Origin: Lachnospiraceae bacterium
GTDB lineage: Bacteria > Bacillota > Clostridia > Lachnospirales > Lachnospiraceae
Length of the DNA stretch: 64,000 nucleotides
Reading direction: 5' to 3'
NCBI GenBank assembly: GCA_900770225.1
Contig: CAAGJU010000192.1
Location: 62,001-126,000, forward strand
The notes beneath the pieces were generated by a model. The model was given only the letters and a program-made list of their open reading frames with translations, was not told the origin of the DNA and ran no database searches. How positions within the stretch are numbered: position 1 is the stretch's first letter; the number at the start of each line of letters is the position of its first letter. Below, one piece after another: positions 1-7,934 of this stretch. Position numbers and translations under genes: made by a program.

Positions 1-79
1 AAACGCCGCCGGTGCATGGAAACTGCAGCATCGGCGGCGAAATGATATCCACATGCATGAACATGCAGGAATGAGAGCA

Positions 80-442
80 ATGGCAAAGAAGAAAAAAGAA
101 AACTATCTGGACTACATTCCCCGGCCGAACCGGCTTTACGAGACGTCAGTCAATGAGGCCGGCCATGTAGAGATCCTCACCGAGCACAAGGGTTTTTACA
201 ACGTGATCGCGCAGAAGATTTTCAAGAAGCCGCGGTTTTCACATATCGAGCTCGATGATTTTGGAACGTTTGTCTGGAAGCAGATGGACGGGAAGAAGAC
301 GATCTTCGAGATCGGTGCGGAAGTGAAGAAGGAGTTCGGCGAGAAGGCCGAGCCGCTCTATGAACGGCTCAGCAAATTTATGCAGATCCTGCATGATCAG
401 CATTTCATCGTTTACGAGAACAAATTGAAGAAAGACAGTTAG
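80..442 (+). CDS. PqqD family protein
   Basis: A small protein of about 120 aa matching the PqqD fold: the central stretch reads 'IELDDFGTFVWKQMDGKKTI', the usual PqqD pattern of a hydrophobic strand, an invariant-type Trp and a 'DGKKTI' turn before a helix. In peptide-modifying systems PqqD domains bind a leader peptide and hand it to a radical SAM enzyme, but many stand-alone members have no known partner, and none is visible in the 53 bases to the left edge. An in-frame ATG at 53 exists. I prefer ATG 80 because AGGA at 66-69 lies at a normal distance and the protein then begins MAKKKKENYLDYIPRPN. The family call is fairly sure; the function here is unknown. Confidence 0.7.
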   Translation: MAKKKKENYLDYIPRPNRLYETSVNEAGHVEILTEHKGFYNVIAQKIFKKPRFSHIELDDFGTFVWKQMDGKKTIFEIGAEVKKEFGEKAEPLYERLSKFMQILHDQHFIVYENKLKKDS

Positions 443-637
443 ACGACATTGGTACTGTTGGGGCCCGTGGGAAGTCACGACACGTTTACAGGAAGCTGCG
501 ACACGCCTGCGGGAAGCCACGCCGCACATACAGGGAAAATGTTGTATACTGGTTACCGCGGCCGGTCGGACAGAAGGCCGGCAGATAAAGAAATCTGAGC
601 ATGCGATGCGCAGGCGCAGAACTGGGAGGACAGCATC

Positions 638-2131
638 ATGAGAGTACTGGAAAATATTGAACCGAAAGCCGTGTTTCATTTTTTCGAGGATCTGACGCAG
701 ATCCCGAGACCGTCCTATCATGAGAAGGCAGTCAGCGATTACCTGGTGAAATTTGCGAAGGACCGCGGACTTGAGGTATATCAGGACAAGCTGTACAACG
801 TGATCATCATCAAAGAGGCTTCCGAGGGCTATGAGAACGAGGAGCCGATCATTCTGCAGGGCCATATGGACATGGTCTGCGAGAAGGATCCCGGTGTCAC
901 GAAGGATATGGAGAAAGAGGGGCTTGACCTCGAGGTTGACGGCGATTACATCCGCGCGAAGGGAACGACGCTCGGCGGCGATGACGGTATCGCCGTAGCC
1001 TATGCGCTGGCCCTGCTGGATTCGAAGACGCTGCACCACCCGAGGCTTGAGTTCATCTGCACGGTGTCTGAGGAAGTCGGCATGGATGGTGCGCATGCTA
1101 TCGATCTGTCCCCGATCAAGGGCCACATCCTTCTGAACATGGATTCCGAGAACGAGGGCGTGGTGCTTGCCGGCTGTGCCGGTGGCGGCTGTGCGACGGT
1201 TACACTGCCTGTGGCAAGAGAGGCTTTCGATGGAAAAATCATGCACATCCACGTGAACGGTCTGATCGGCGGACACTCAGGCGCGGAGATCAATAAGGGA
1301 AGAGCAAGCTCCGTGGAGCTGGAAGGACGTATCCTTCGTGCGCTTTCCGATGTGTCAGAGATCCGTCTGATCGCCTGTGTGAATGGAAACAAGGACAATG
1401 CAATCTCCCGCGACGGCCATCTGCTTCTGGAGGTCGTTGATGAAGCTGCGGCATTGAAGAAACTGCAGGAGGTGGAGAGCGCTGTACGCGCTGAGTACAG
1501 CGTGGTGGATCCGGATATTCATTTCACGGTGGAAGACGCAGAAAAATTCCCGACAGTGGCTGATGGAAAGGCAGGGGCGGAAGCTGCTGCAAAGGCCCCG
1601 GCGGCCTGGCTGCCGCTGACGGCGGAGGATTCACGCCGCGTGATCTCACTGCTCACGGAACTGCCGCAGGGCATTCAGCGCATGGACGACAACATCCCCG
1701 GCATGGTAGAGACTTCCCTGAACTGGGGCGTCGCCACACTGGACGGCACAAAGCTGACGATGCGCGCCGCTGTCCGCAGCTCCGTCGGAACGGCCAAAGA
1801 TGCGCTTGTTGAGAAACTTCGCTGGATCGCGGAGAGCTGCGGCGCCTCCATGGATTTTTCCGGAGAATACCCGGCGTGGGAGTGGGTTGACAAATCCGTC
1901 CTCCGGGACAAAATGGCCCGGATTTACCGCGAGATGTTCGGTAAGGACCTCGTGATTGAGACGATTCACGCCGGCGTGGAGTGCGGACTGCTCTCGGAGA
2001 AAATTCCGGGCATGGACGCCGTGTCCATGGGACCGAACATCCTGGATATTCACACGCCGAGAGAGCATCTCTCTATTTCTTCCGTGCAGAGGACGTGGGA
2101 TTTCATCGTGCGGATCATTGAAACAAAGTAA
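638..2131 (+). CDS. pepD: Aminoacyl-histidine dipeptidase (PepD, M20 family)
   Basis: A 497-aa cytosolic metallopeptidase that cleaves Xaa-His and other dipeptides during peptide use. The M20 signatures are in order: 'GHMDMV' near residue 88 (zinc ligand His with catalytic Asp), 'GGDDGIA' near 114 (bridging Asp), the general-base pair 'EEVGMDGA' near 146, and 'HAGVECGLL' near 445 with the C-terminal ligand region. The length equals that of typical PepD. GGGAGGA lies about 8 bases before ATG 638. It appears to be monocistronic: a strong hairpin follows at 2241-2276. A degenerate copy of its last 11 codons lies just downstream. Confidence 0.93.
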   Translation: MRVLENIEPKAVFHFFEDLTQIPRPSYHEKAVSDYLVKFAKDRGLEVYQDKLYNVIIIKEASEGYENEEPIILQGHMDMVCEKDPGVTKDMEKEGLDLEVDGDYIRAKGTTLGGDDGIAVAYALALLDSKTLHHPRLEFICTVSEEVGMDGAHAIDLSPIKGHILLNMDSENEGVVLAGCAGGGCATVTLPVAREAFDGKIMHIHVNGLIGGHSGAEINKGRASSVELEGRILRALSDVSEIRLIACVNGNKDNAISRDGHLLLEVVDEAAALKKLQEVESAVRAEYSVVDPDIHFTVEDAEKFPTVADGKAGAEAAAKAPAAWLPLTAEDSRRVISLLTELPQGIQRMDDNIPGMVETSLNWGVATLDGTKLTMRAAVRSSVGTAKDALVEKLRWIAESCGASMDFSGEYPAWEWVDKSVLRDKMARIYREMFGKDLVIETIHAGVECGLLSEKIPGMDAVSMGPNILDIHTPREHLSISSVQRTWDFIVRIIETK

Positions 2132-2170
2132 AACCTGATCCGGGACATCGTGAAAGTGATGGAATGAAAA

Positions 2171-2204
2171 TTTCATCGTGAAGATTATCGAGACCAGGTA
2201 AAGC
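2171..2204 (+). pseudogene. Diverged second copy of the pepD 3' end
   Basis: The 34 bases starting at 2171 match the end of pepD starting at 2101 at about 26 of 34 positions. They would encode FIVKIIETR-stop against FIVRIIETK-stop in pepD. No further dipeptidase sequence is seen between them. It looks like the scar of a deleted tandem duplicate of pepD, or of recombination between paralogues. Confidence 0.5.
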
Positions 2205-2240
2205 GGGATTTTGACACGCAGAGCTTTATGGCTATACAGA

Positions 2241-2276
2241 GAAGGCGGGTTCGGACAAATGCCCGAACCCGCTTTC
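2241..2276. terminator. Bidirectional intrinsic terminator between pepD and ohrR
   Basis: An inverted repeat (2241-2254 with 2262-2276, core GCGGGTTCGG / CCGAACCCGC) sits between convergent genes, with T-rich and A-rich flanks on the two sides. It can end both pepD and the gpx-ohrR transcript. Confidence 0.75.
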
Positions 2277-2279
2277 TGA

Positions 2280-2726
2280 TTATCCATCGATGATTTTGTA
2301 AAGGATGTTGTAGAGCTCCCGCGCTTCCTCCGGCGAGATCCGGATACAGCTGCCCATCTGGCGCGGTATATCGCTGCACTTTTCCTTCATGGCGCGGCCG
2401 GCGTCCGTGAGACTGATGCGGACCTTGCGCTCGTCGCCGCTGTCGCGGTGACGGGTGATGAAGCCTTCCTCCTCCATCTTTTTCAGGAGGGGCGTCAGTG
2501 TCCCGTTATCCAGGTGAAGCCTTGTGCAGAGATCCCTCACGGGTATGCTGTCCTTCTCCCAGAGCACCATGAAGGTGATGTACTGGGTGTAGGTGATACC
2601 GAGTGGCTTCAGATAAGGCGTATAGGCATTGATGATTTTTCTGGAGGCCGCGTAGAGGGGAAAGCAGAGCTGATTGTCCAGCTTCAGCGCTTCATCCGGG
2701 TTGTAGGGCATTGACTGCATATCCAT
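2280..2726 (-). CDS. ohrR: OhrR/MarR-type organic peroxide-sensing repressor
   Basis: A 148-aa winged-helix regulator of the MarR family. The N-terminus carries 'LDNQLCFPLYAASRKI', in which C21 is at the position of the peroxide-sensing cysteine of OhrR proteins. The DNA-binding wing is 'GDERKVRISLTDAGRAM'. It starts three bases after the stop of the glutathione peroxidase gene, so the two are one operon and probably autoregulated. OhrR proteins release DNA when the cysteine is oxidised by organic hydroperoxides. The 10+10 palindrome at 3334-3366 over the promoter is the likely operator. Direct use of the cysteine here is inferred from the motif. Confidence 0.85.
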   Translation of the reverse strand: MDMQSMPYNPDEALKLDNQLCFPLYAASRKIINAYTPYLKPLGITYTQYITFMVLWEKDSIPVRDLCTRLHLDNGTLTPLLKKMEEEGFITRHRDSGDERKVRISLTDAGRAMKEKCSDIPRQMGSCIRISPEEARELYNILYKIIDG

Positions 2727-2729
2727 GGA

Positions 2730-3275
2730 TCAGATCAGCTCCTTTACGGCTTCGCGGACATTTTTCATATCCTCTGTGGGCTCGAAGCGGCTGACCACAT
2801 TGCCCTCGCGGTCAATGAGGAATTTCGTGAAATTCCACTTGATCTCGGCGTTGTTCTTGTAATCAGGATCAATCTTCTTCAGCAGCCCGCTCATCATCAG
2901 CGCCTTCGGGCCCTTGCCGAAGCCGGCGAACGTCTTCTGACTCTTCAGATACTTATACAGGTCGAGCGCGCCGTCGCCGTTGACATCGCTTTTCTTCATC
3001 TGGTCGAACTGCGTGTTGTACTTCAGCGTGCAGAATTCGTGAACCTCATCATCCGTCCCGGGCGTCTGTCCGGCGAACTGGTTGCAGGGAACGTCGAGGA
3101 TCTCCAGTCCCTGATCGTGGAACTCCTCGTAGATGCTCTCGAGGTCCTTGTACTGCGGGGTGAAGCCACAGCCGGTCGCGGTGTTCACAACCAGAACAAC
3201 CTTTCCCTTAAACTCGCTCATAGATAATTCGGAACCATCTCTCTTCGTAACACTGTAATCATAGAAGCTGCTCAT
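2730..3275 (-). CDS. gpx: Glutathione peroxidase family thiol peroxidase (Cys type)
   Basis: A 181-aa enzyme that reduces hydrogen peroxide and organic hydroperoxides. The peroxidatic residue is C36 in 'NTATGCGFTPQ' (cysteine, not selenocysteine). The other catalytic residues are visible: Q70 in 'FAGQ' and the Trp/Asn pair in 'WNFTKFLID'. Bacterial Cys-type members usually take electrons from thioredoxin rather than glutathione. First gene of an operon with ohrR, preceded by a strong AAGGAGG and a promoter overlapped by a palindrome. The family assignment is secure. Confidence 0.93.
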   Translation of the reverse strand: MSSFYDYSVTKRDGSELSMSEFKGKVVLVVNTATGCGFTPQYKDLESIYEEFHDQGLEILDVPCNQFAGQTPGTDDEVHEFCTLKYNTQFDQMKKSDVNGDGALDLYKYLKSQKTFAGFGKGPKALMMSGLLKKIDPDYKNNAEIKWNFTKFLIDREGNVVSRFEPTEDMKNVREAVKELI

Positions 3276-3331
3276 ATGTGTATCCTCCTTGAAATTGAAG
3301 TTGTATAGCCGTCAGTGGCGGTTCAGTTCTA

Positions 3332-3366
3332 AATATATTTGATAAAATTATATTGCATCAAATATA
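3332..3366 (-). promoter_or_regulatory. gpx-ohrR promoter with overlapping palindromic operator
   Basis: On the minus strand a -35 TTGATG (3361-3356) and a -10 TATATT (3337-3332) are 18 bases apart. A perfect inverted repeat, TATATTTGAT (3334-3343) and ATCAAATATA (3357-3366), covers both elements with a 13-base spacer. This is where an OhrR-type repressor would exclude polymerase. Binding itself is inferred. Confidence 0.65.
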
Positions 3367-3484
3367 AAATGGTGTCAAGGGGGAATTTTGATGTTTTTAG
3401 TCGGGGATTCAGCCTGATCAACGTTTGTGATAGGAAGGAACATATTGTATAATTTCTCAGATAATCTCAAATCAGGAGAAAGAT

Positions 3485-3670
3485 ATGGACAGAACCGGAA
3501 TCATCCATGATTTTAAGCAGTTCATGGACCAGAACCGCACGCGCTTATTCGAAACAGCTGTAGACGCTTCGGATATTTCTGCAGATGACGAGTGGATGCA
3601 GGATAACAAGTGGGACGAGATATATATGCAGAGAAAAGACTCGTATGAATACAGGAGGCCACAGAAATGA
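3485..3670 (+). CDS. Small acidic protein coupled to cbiL, unknown function
   Basis: A 61-aa protein I do not recognise. It is rich in Asp and Glu, with a helical N-terminus (MDRTGIIHDFKQFMDQNRTR) and no membrane segment. An AGGAGA lies just before ATG 3485. Its stop overlaps the start of the cobalamin methyltransferase gene by four bases (ATGA type), so the two are translationally coupled and co-expressed. The arrangement and a clean ribosome-binding site argue that it is real. A metal or tetrapyrrole role would be guesswork. Confidence 0.6.
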   Translation: MDRTGIIHDFKQFMDQNRTRLFETAVDASDISADDEWMQDNKWDEIYMQRKDSYEYRRPQK

Positions 3671-4377
3671 AAGCAGTTCTCTACGGCGTGGGCGTCGGCC
3701 CGGGCGACCCCGAACTCATGACACTGAAGGCTTGCCGGCTGATCCGCGAAAATGATGTGATCGCCGTGCCCGGCCGGGATCCCCGCGAATCAACGGCCTA
3801 TCAGATTGCAGTCCAGGCGGTGCCGACACTGGCGGACAAAACACTGGTAGCCGTGGATATGCCCATGGTAAGGGACAGAGACGAACTCCGCAGGTATCAC
3901 GAAGCCGGCGCCCGCCAGCTGGAAAAATGGCTGGATCAGGGCAAAAATGTCGTCTTCCTGACGCTCGGAGATCCTTCCATATATAGTACCTTCAGTTACC
4001 TTTGCGAGATTGTGGCCTCTGACGGCTATCCGACGGAGCTGGTCAGCGGCATTCCGTCCTTCTGCGCGGCAGCCGCCCGGCTGAATATTCCACTCACAGA
4101 GGGAAGTGAATTCCTGCATATCCTTCCGGTCTCCCGGCAAAAGATGAAGAAAGCGGAAAACTCGGAAAATGCCACATCCCTGACATTCGATCAGCCCGGG
4201 AATTATGTGTTGATGAAATCGGGCAGCCGCATGGCAGAAATGAAACAGGTCATCCGACAGAGCGGACGGACGGCAGCGGCCGTCGAAAACTGCGGCATGC
4301 CGGGCGAAAAAATATACCGGTCCATCGACGAGCTGCCGGATGAAAGCGGATATTTCTCACTGATCATCGTCAGGTAA
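3667..4377 (+). CDS. cbiL: Precorrin-2 / cobalt-factor II C20-methyltransferase
   Basis: A 236-aa SAM-dependent tetrapyrrole methylase. The N-terminal 'LYGVGVGPGDPELMTLKA' is the glycine-rich loop of this superfamily, and 'LTLGDPSIYSTFSYL' (about residues 99-113) is the second signature, typical of CobI/CbiL, which methylate C20 of the corrin precursor. In strict anaerobes the substrate is usually the cobalt-loaded form. It is isolated from other cobalamin genes in this window and follows a small coupled ORF. I see no cobalamin riboswitch upstream. CobI versus CbiL cannot be decided from sequence alone. Confidence 0.88.
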   Translation: MKAVLYGVGVGPGDPELMTLKACRLIRENDVIAVPGRDPRESTAYQIAVQAVPTLADKTLVAVDMPMVRDRDELRRYHEAGARQLEKWLDQGKNVVFLTLGDPSIYSTFSYLCEIVASDGYPTELVSGIPSFCAAAARLNIPLTEGSEFLHILPVSRQKMKKAENSENATSLTFDQPGNYVLMKSGSRMAEMKQVIRQSGRTAAAVENCGMPGEKIYRSIDELPDESGYFSLIIVR

Positions 4378-4887
4378 GGCTGCCGTGAATTCATCCCGCC
4401 GGAAGGGCAGGACAACGTGAAGACTTCCCGCCCGCCATCGCCGGACAATAAAAACAAGAATCGGAAGCCGGCGCAGAGTGCCTTTGCAACAGGAATTGCC
4501 GTATACCGGGAGTAACATTTTGTAACCCTGAAAAGAACATATGATCTGAGATGACAAAGCCAGATAAACGCATAAAATAGTATGTATGATCAGGCGATAA
4601 ATCGACAATATCTATTCAAAATTTTGATTAAAAACGGCTCGAAGTCGGATCAGATACAACGACTCTGTGAAAAAAATGTTGCGGAATTGATGGCAAAAGA
4701 AGCCCCGAATGTTGCTCTTTTGTGTCGGTTCGATTAAAAAAATACGGCAATTTGGGCCGAAAAGTTGCAAACCAGGCACAAAATTGTGCAACATTTACAA
4801 AAACAGGTTAAAATATACCTTTATTTTTTGTAATCTCTTCAGGATAGCTTATGATATAATACAGAAAGTAAAGAGCATGTTTTTTAA
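4378..4887 (+). other. Intergenic region with palindrome and extended -10 promoter
   Basis: About 510 bases without a convincing gene. A 14-base palindrome, GCACAAAATTGTGC, sits at 4776-4789, nested in a larger GTTGCA...TGCAAC pair. An extended -10 promoter (TG at 4852-4853, TATAAT at 4855-4860) points towards the SLH gene. The short ORFs here have no supporting ribosome-binding sites. Confidence 0.45.
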
Positions 4888-5051
4888 TGCTACATTATAC
4901 TAACTTTCACTCTTTCCGGCATCTCTATTCTGTGGGGATGAAACCACAGAACGGTGGAGTTGATCACCACGTAGTACGTGGCGAGAATCACCACAGGAAA
5001 TAGATAAAAGAAGGGCGAAAAATCTCAAAACCTATAGGAGGAGAGTAAACA
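4888..5051 (+). promoter_or_regulatory. TATACT promoter block and structured leader of SLH gene 1
   Basis: The 16-mer TGCTACATTATACTAA (4888-4903) recurs exactly at 62226-62241 before another surface-protein gene. About 145 bases of leader follow, with two strong hairpins (TTCTGTGG/CCACAGAA near 4928-4951 and CCACGT/ACGTGG near 4967-4981), ending in the AGGAGG of the SLH gene. There is no terminator-like U-run, so any control would act on translation or RNA stability. Confidence 0.5.
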
Positions 5052-7646
5052 ATGAAGAGAAAAAGATTTCTCGCGGTACTGACAGCTGCATCCCTGTCAG
5101 CATCGATGGCACTGACAGCTATGCCTGTATTCGCAGGTGATGTTGTCTCTGTTGAAGCTAGTGATGCCGCAACCAACGTAGACGGGTTGAGCAGCAGCAT
5201 TTCTGAAGCAGATCAGACAGCAATCAAAGCTGATGTAGAAGCAGCGGCTGCTACTTCAAACACTACATTAAAATCTACTGATACGGCCCCTGACATTACT
5301 TTTGGAAATACTTCAAGGTACACATTTAGCAACGCCAAAATTCTTTCGGCTTCAGCACCTTCTATGAAGGAGACGGCTTCTGGCTATGTACTTGTAAAAC
5401 CGATACTTCATATGCAGGCTGATGTTACAAAGGACAATGCTGCCAAAGGAACAGTTACATTTGATATTGAAGCAACCGGCATGACCAAGACAGAGAAGAT
5501 TACTGCATTAAAAACGCTTCTTGCTACTGTTGGCGGTTCATCAAGCGATGCTACTACATATTCAAATGATGACAACAGCACTAGCTTGAATACTAATGTA
5601 AACAACATTATTGACAGCGTTAAAGATACATCAGGTGCGCAGTTAGCTCATGCAACTATCTTTTCAGACATCACTTACACCGCAACCCAGACTTCTATTA
5701 CAAAAGCAACAAAGTCTGCTGCTGGTTCTGAGAATGTAAAGGTAGACATTAAGGCACAGCTTACCAAAGGTACAGATCCTGACTGGAACGACTCTTGGGG
5801 CACAGCTTCTGGTTCCACTCACGACGTTACCGACTCTCAGTCCTACACAGCTACAATCCCGAAGCTTGCGACAGAAGGCAAGGACGACGCATATCAGGCA
5901 AAAGTAACGGCTGCTCTTAAGAATGTAACCATTACCAATACTGAATATAATTCTGGCAGCCACGCTGATGCGACAACTAAGGTCACAAATGCTCTTAAGG
6001 CAGTTGGAATCGCCGATAGCGCCGTTACTGTTCAATATCGTAACTTCAAGAAGGCCACACATAAAGCTGATGGATCCGTTGAGGTTCTTGTTGATGATAC
6101 AAGCCGTAACGGAGCCGATGCCGTTCAGTATGCAACTGTTACAATCCCGGTAACTCATAAGGATGACGTTGTTGAGATTGAGAAAGAGGTTCAGGGCGTT
6201 CTCAGCAAGGTAGAGAAAGCCATTGCAGCTGATTCTAAGGACGTATCATCCACAAAGAGCGGTGCAGATGATCAGCTGAAAGATCTTAAGGCAAATATCC
6301 AGAAGAAGGTTGACGATGCACTCGCAGCTACCGATGGCGGTAACAGCTATGCTTCTGAAATCAAGAAGGTAGAAGTAAGTCTGGATAAGACGAAGTATAC
6401 TGCTGCCGGAACGAATGCAGGATCAATCGCTGCTGATGGACTTATCTTTACCGTTACATATAATGACACAGTATCCTCAGCTACAGATGATACTGGCAAG
6501 GGTATTGCAGGTGCTGAGTCTACTCCTGCTGATGAGAAAGTTAAATACACAAATATCGATCCCATCGCTGTATATAAGATCAATGAAGTAACTGCAACAG
6601 CTATGACTCTTCCTGAGACAAGCTATGTTCAGACTTCAGCTACAGCTGCAGCACCGGCTACAATCACACCTACTTTCACACCGGATGATACCAACTCCTA
6701 CACGGTTCGTTGGGATCTGAAGGACACCAAGACTGTTACTTTTGCAGTTGGTCAGAATACGGCAGCAGCTGTTAACGCTTCAGGTGTAGCGTTGAGTTCG
6801 CCAAGTACTGACGGAAAGTCTACTGAGGTATTCACTCAGAACGCGGGCGTTAAGGTTGTTCCGGTATCTACTGCAAAAGCTGGTGACAGCGTAGAGCTCA
6901 CAGCTTCTCTGCTTGACAAGGAAGGCCTTGTTGTTGCTACTGTAAAGACCAAAGTTACTCTTCTGAAGGGCTTTGCAGATGTTCAGAATACTCATGATTA
7001 CGCTTACAAGGCAATCACATATTTGTCAGACCCTCAGATCGTAATCAAGAATGGTAAGGCTGAGAAGGTTGCTGTCATTAATGGTACCAGCGACACCACA
7101 TTTACTCCTGATGCTGACGTGACCAGAGCTCAGTTTGTAACATTCCTGTACAGACTTGCTCAGAAGGATGCTGATAAAGTTACTGCAACAGCGGATAATG
7201 TATCAGATACTGTTGCAGATGCTGATCTGAAGAAGGATAACGCTTATCAAAAGTTCGCATCCTTCACCGATAGCAAAGCTTCCACTAAGTTCACGGATGT
7301 AGACGCTAATGCATACTATGCAAAAGCTGTTGACTGGGCTGTTGCTAACGGAATCACCTCCGGAAAGACCGATACAACATTCGATCCGAATGGTAAGGTA
7401 ACTCGTGCAGAAGCTGTTACATTCATGTACAGATATTTTGCAGCTAACCAGAGCTACAACGCAGCTAATTTCACAGATGTTCCTGCAACTGCATACTATG
7501 CAAATGCAGTAGGCTGGGCTTCTGCTAACGGCATTACTCAGGGCAAGACTTCTACAGTATTTGCTCCGAAGGATACCACTACCAGAAAAGAAGCTGCTGC
7601 ATTCATCTACAGAGCTGAACAGAACAATGGCAGGATTGCTAAGTAA
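5052..7646 (+). CDS. SLH-domain surface protein 1
   Basis: An 864-aa secreted protein. A signal peptide (MKRKRFLAVLTAASLSASMA..., cut probably after VFA) is followed by a long Thr/Ala/Asp-rich body of unknown fold and three C-terminal SLH repeats at about residues 640-720, 746-800 and 805-860. These carry the hallmark FTDV...YYAKAVDWAVANGIT and VTRAEAVTFMYR motifs. SLH repeats hold proteins to pyruvylated secondary wall polymers, so the body is displayed outside. GC content is lower than in neighbouring metabolic genes, which suggests high expression or a separate history. A terminator hairpin follows at 7711. An S-layer or major surface-layer role is plausible but not shown. Confidence 0.85.
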   Translation: MKRKRFLAVLTAASLSASMALTAMPVFAGDVVSVEASDAATNVDGLSSSISEADQTAIKADVEAAAATSNTTLKSTDTAPDITFGNTSRYTFSNAKILSASAPSMKETASGYVLVKPILHMQADVTKDNAAKGTVTFDIEATGMTKTEKITALKTLLATVGGSSSDATTYSNDDNSTSLNTNVNNIIDSVKDTSGAQLAHATIFSDITYTATQTSITKATKSAAGSENVKVDIKAQLTKGTDPDWNDSWGTASGSTHDVTDSQSYTATIPKLATEGKDDAYQAKVTAALKNVTITNTEYNSGSHADATTKVTNALKAVGIADSAVTVQYRNFKKATHKADGSVEVLVDDTSRNGADAVQYATVTIPVTHKDDVVEIEKEVQGVLSKVEKAIAADSKDVSSTKSGADDQLKDLKANIQKKVDDALAATDGGNSYASEIKKVEVSLDKTKYTAAGTNAGSIAADGLIFTVTYNDTVSSATDDTGKGIAGAESTPADEKVKYTNIDPIAVYKINEVTATAMTLPETSYVQTSATAAAPATITPTFTPDDTNSYTVRWDLKDTKTVTFAVGQNTAAAVNASGVALSSPSTDGKSTEVFTQNAGVKVVPVSTAKAGDSVELTASLLDKEGLVVATVKTKVTLLKGFADVQNTHDYAYKAITYLSDPQIVIKNGKAEKVAVINGTSDTTFTPDADVTRAQFVTFLYRLAQKDADKVTATADNVSDTVADADLKKDNAYQKFASFTDSKASTKFTDVDANAYYAKAVDWAVANGITSGKTDTTFDPNGKVTRAEAVTFMYRYFAANQSYNAANFTDVPATAYYANAVGWASANGITQGKTSTVFAPKDTTTRKEAAAFIYRAEQNNGRIAK

Positions 7647-7710
7647 TCATAGGCACTGTAGAAGTAGCTACAACTTAAGATTTTAAAGTGTGCCTCTGGC
7701 GACACATCGG

Positions 7711-7743
7711 AAGGGATCTTCGCTTCGGCGGGGGTCCCTTTTG
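7711..7743 (+). terminator. Intrinsic terminator after SLH gene 1
   Basis: AAGGGATC (7711-7718) pairs with GGTCCCTT (7733-7740) around a CGCTTCGGCG apex and is followed by TTTTG. Confidence 0.7.
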
Positions 7744-7934
7744 TCAACTATACTACTCTCGTCACCCGCTCGCACCATCCTACACTTCATCACGTCGCTC
7801 AACCCCGCTCGCACCAGTCATCCACCCTCATATCGGCAGCTGTGGGAGAGTAGACGCAGGATTGGAAGAGAGGTCAAGTGTGGTAGGAGTAGGTAGAAGT
7901 GCGAGAGGCACACATAAAGAGGAGGATTAACAGA
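7744..7934 (+). repeat. Strand-asymmetric imperfect inverted repeat forming the leader of SLH gene 2
   Basis: The first ~90 bases are pyrimidine-rich and almost free of G; the next ~90 are purine-rich. The two halves can pair in several registers: CTACTCTC 7753-7760 with GAGAGTAG 7846-7853, and CTCGCAC 7769-7775 with GTGCGAG 7899-7905. CCCGCTCGCACCA occurs twice (7765-7777, 7804-7816). GAGGAGG at about 7919-7925 is the ribosome-binding site of the next gene. Confidence 0.5.

Noticed and set aside
239..1276. 345-aa minus-strand ORF over pepD and the PqqD gene
   Set aside because: Antisense to two recognisable genes, no ribosome-binding site, composition of a shadow frame.
3400..3667. Cobalamin riboswitch before cbiL
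   Set aside because: The leader is short and none of the conserved B12-box sequence is seen.
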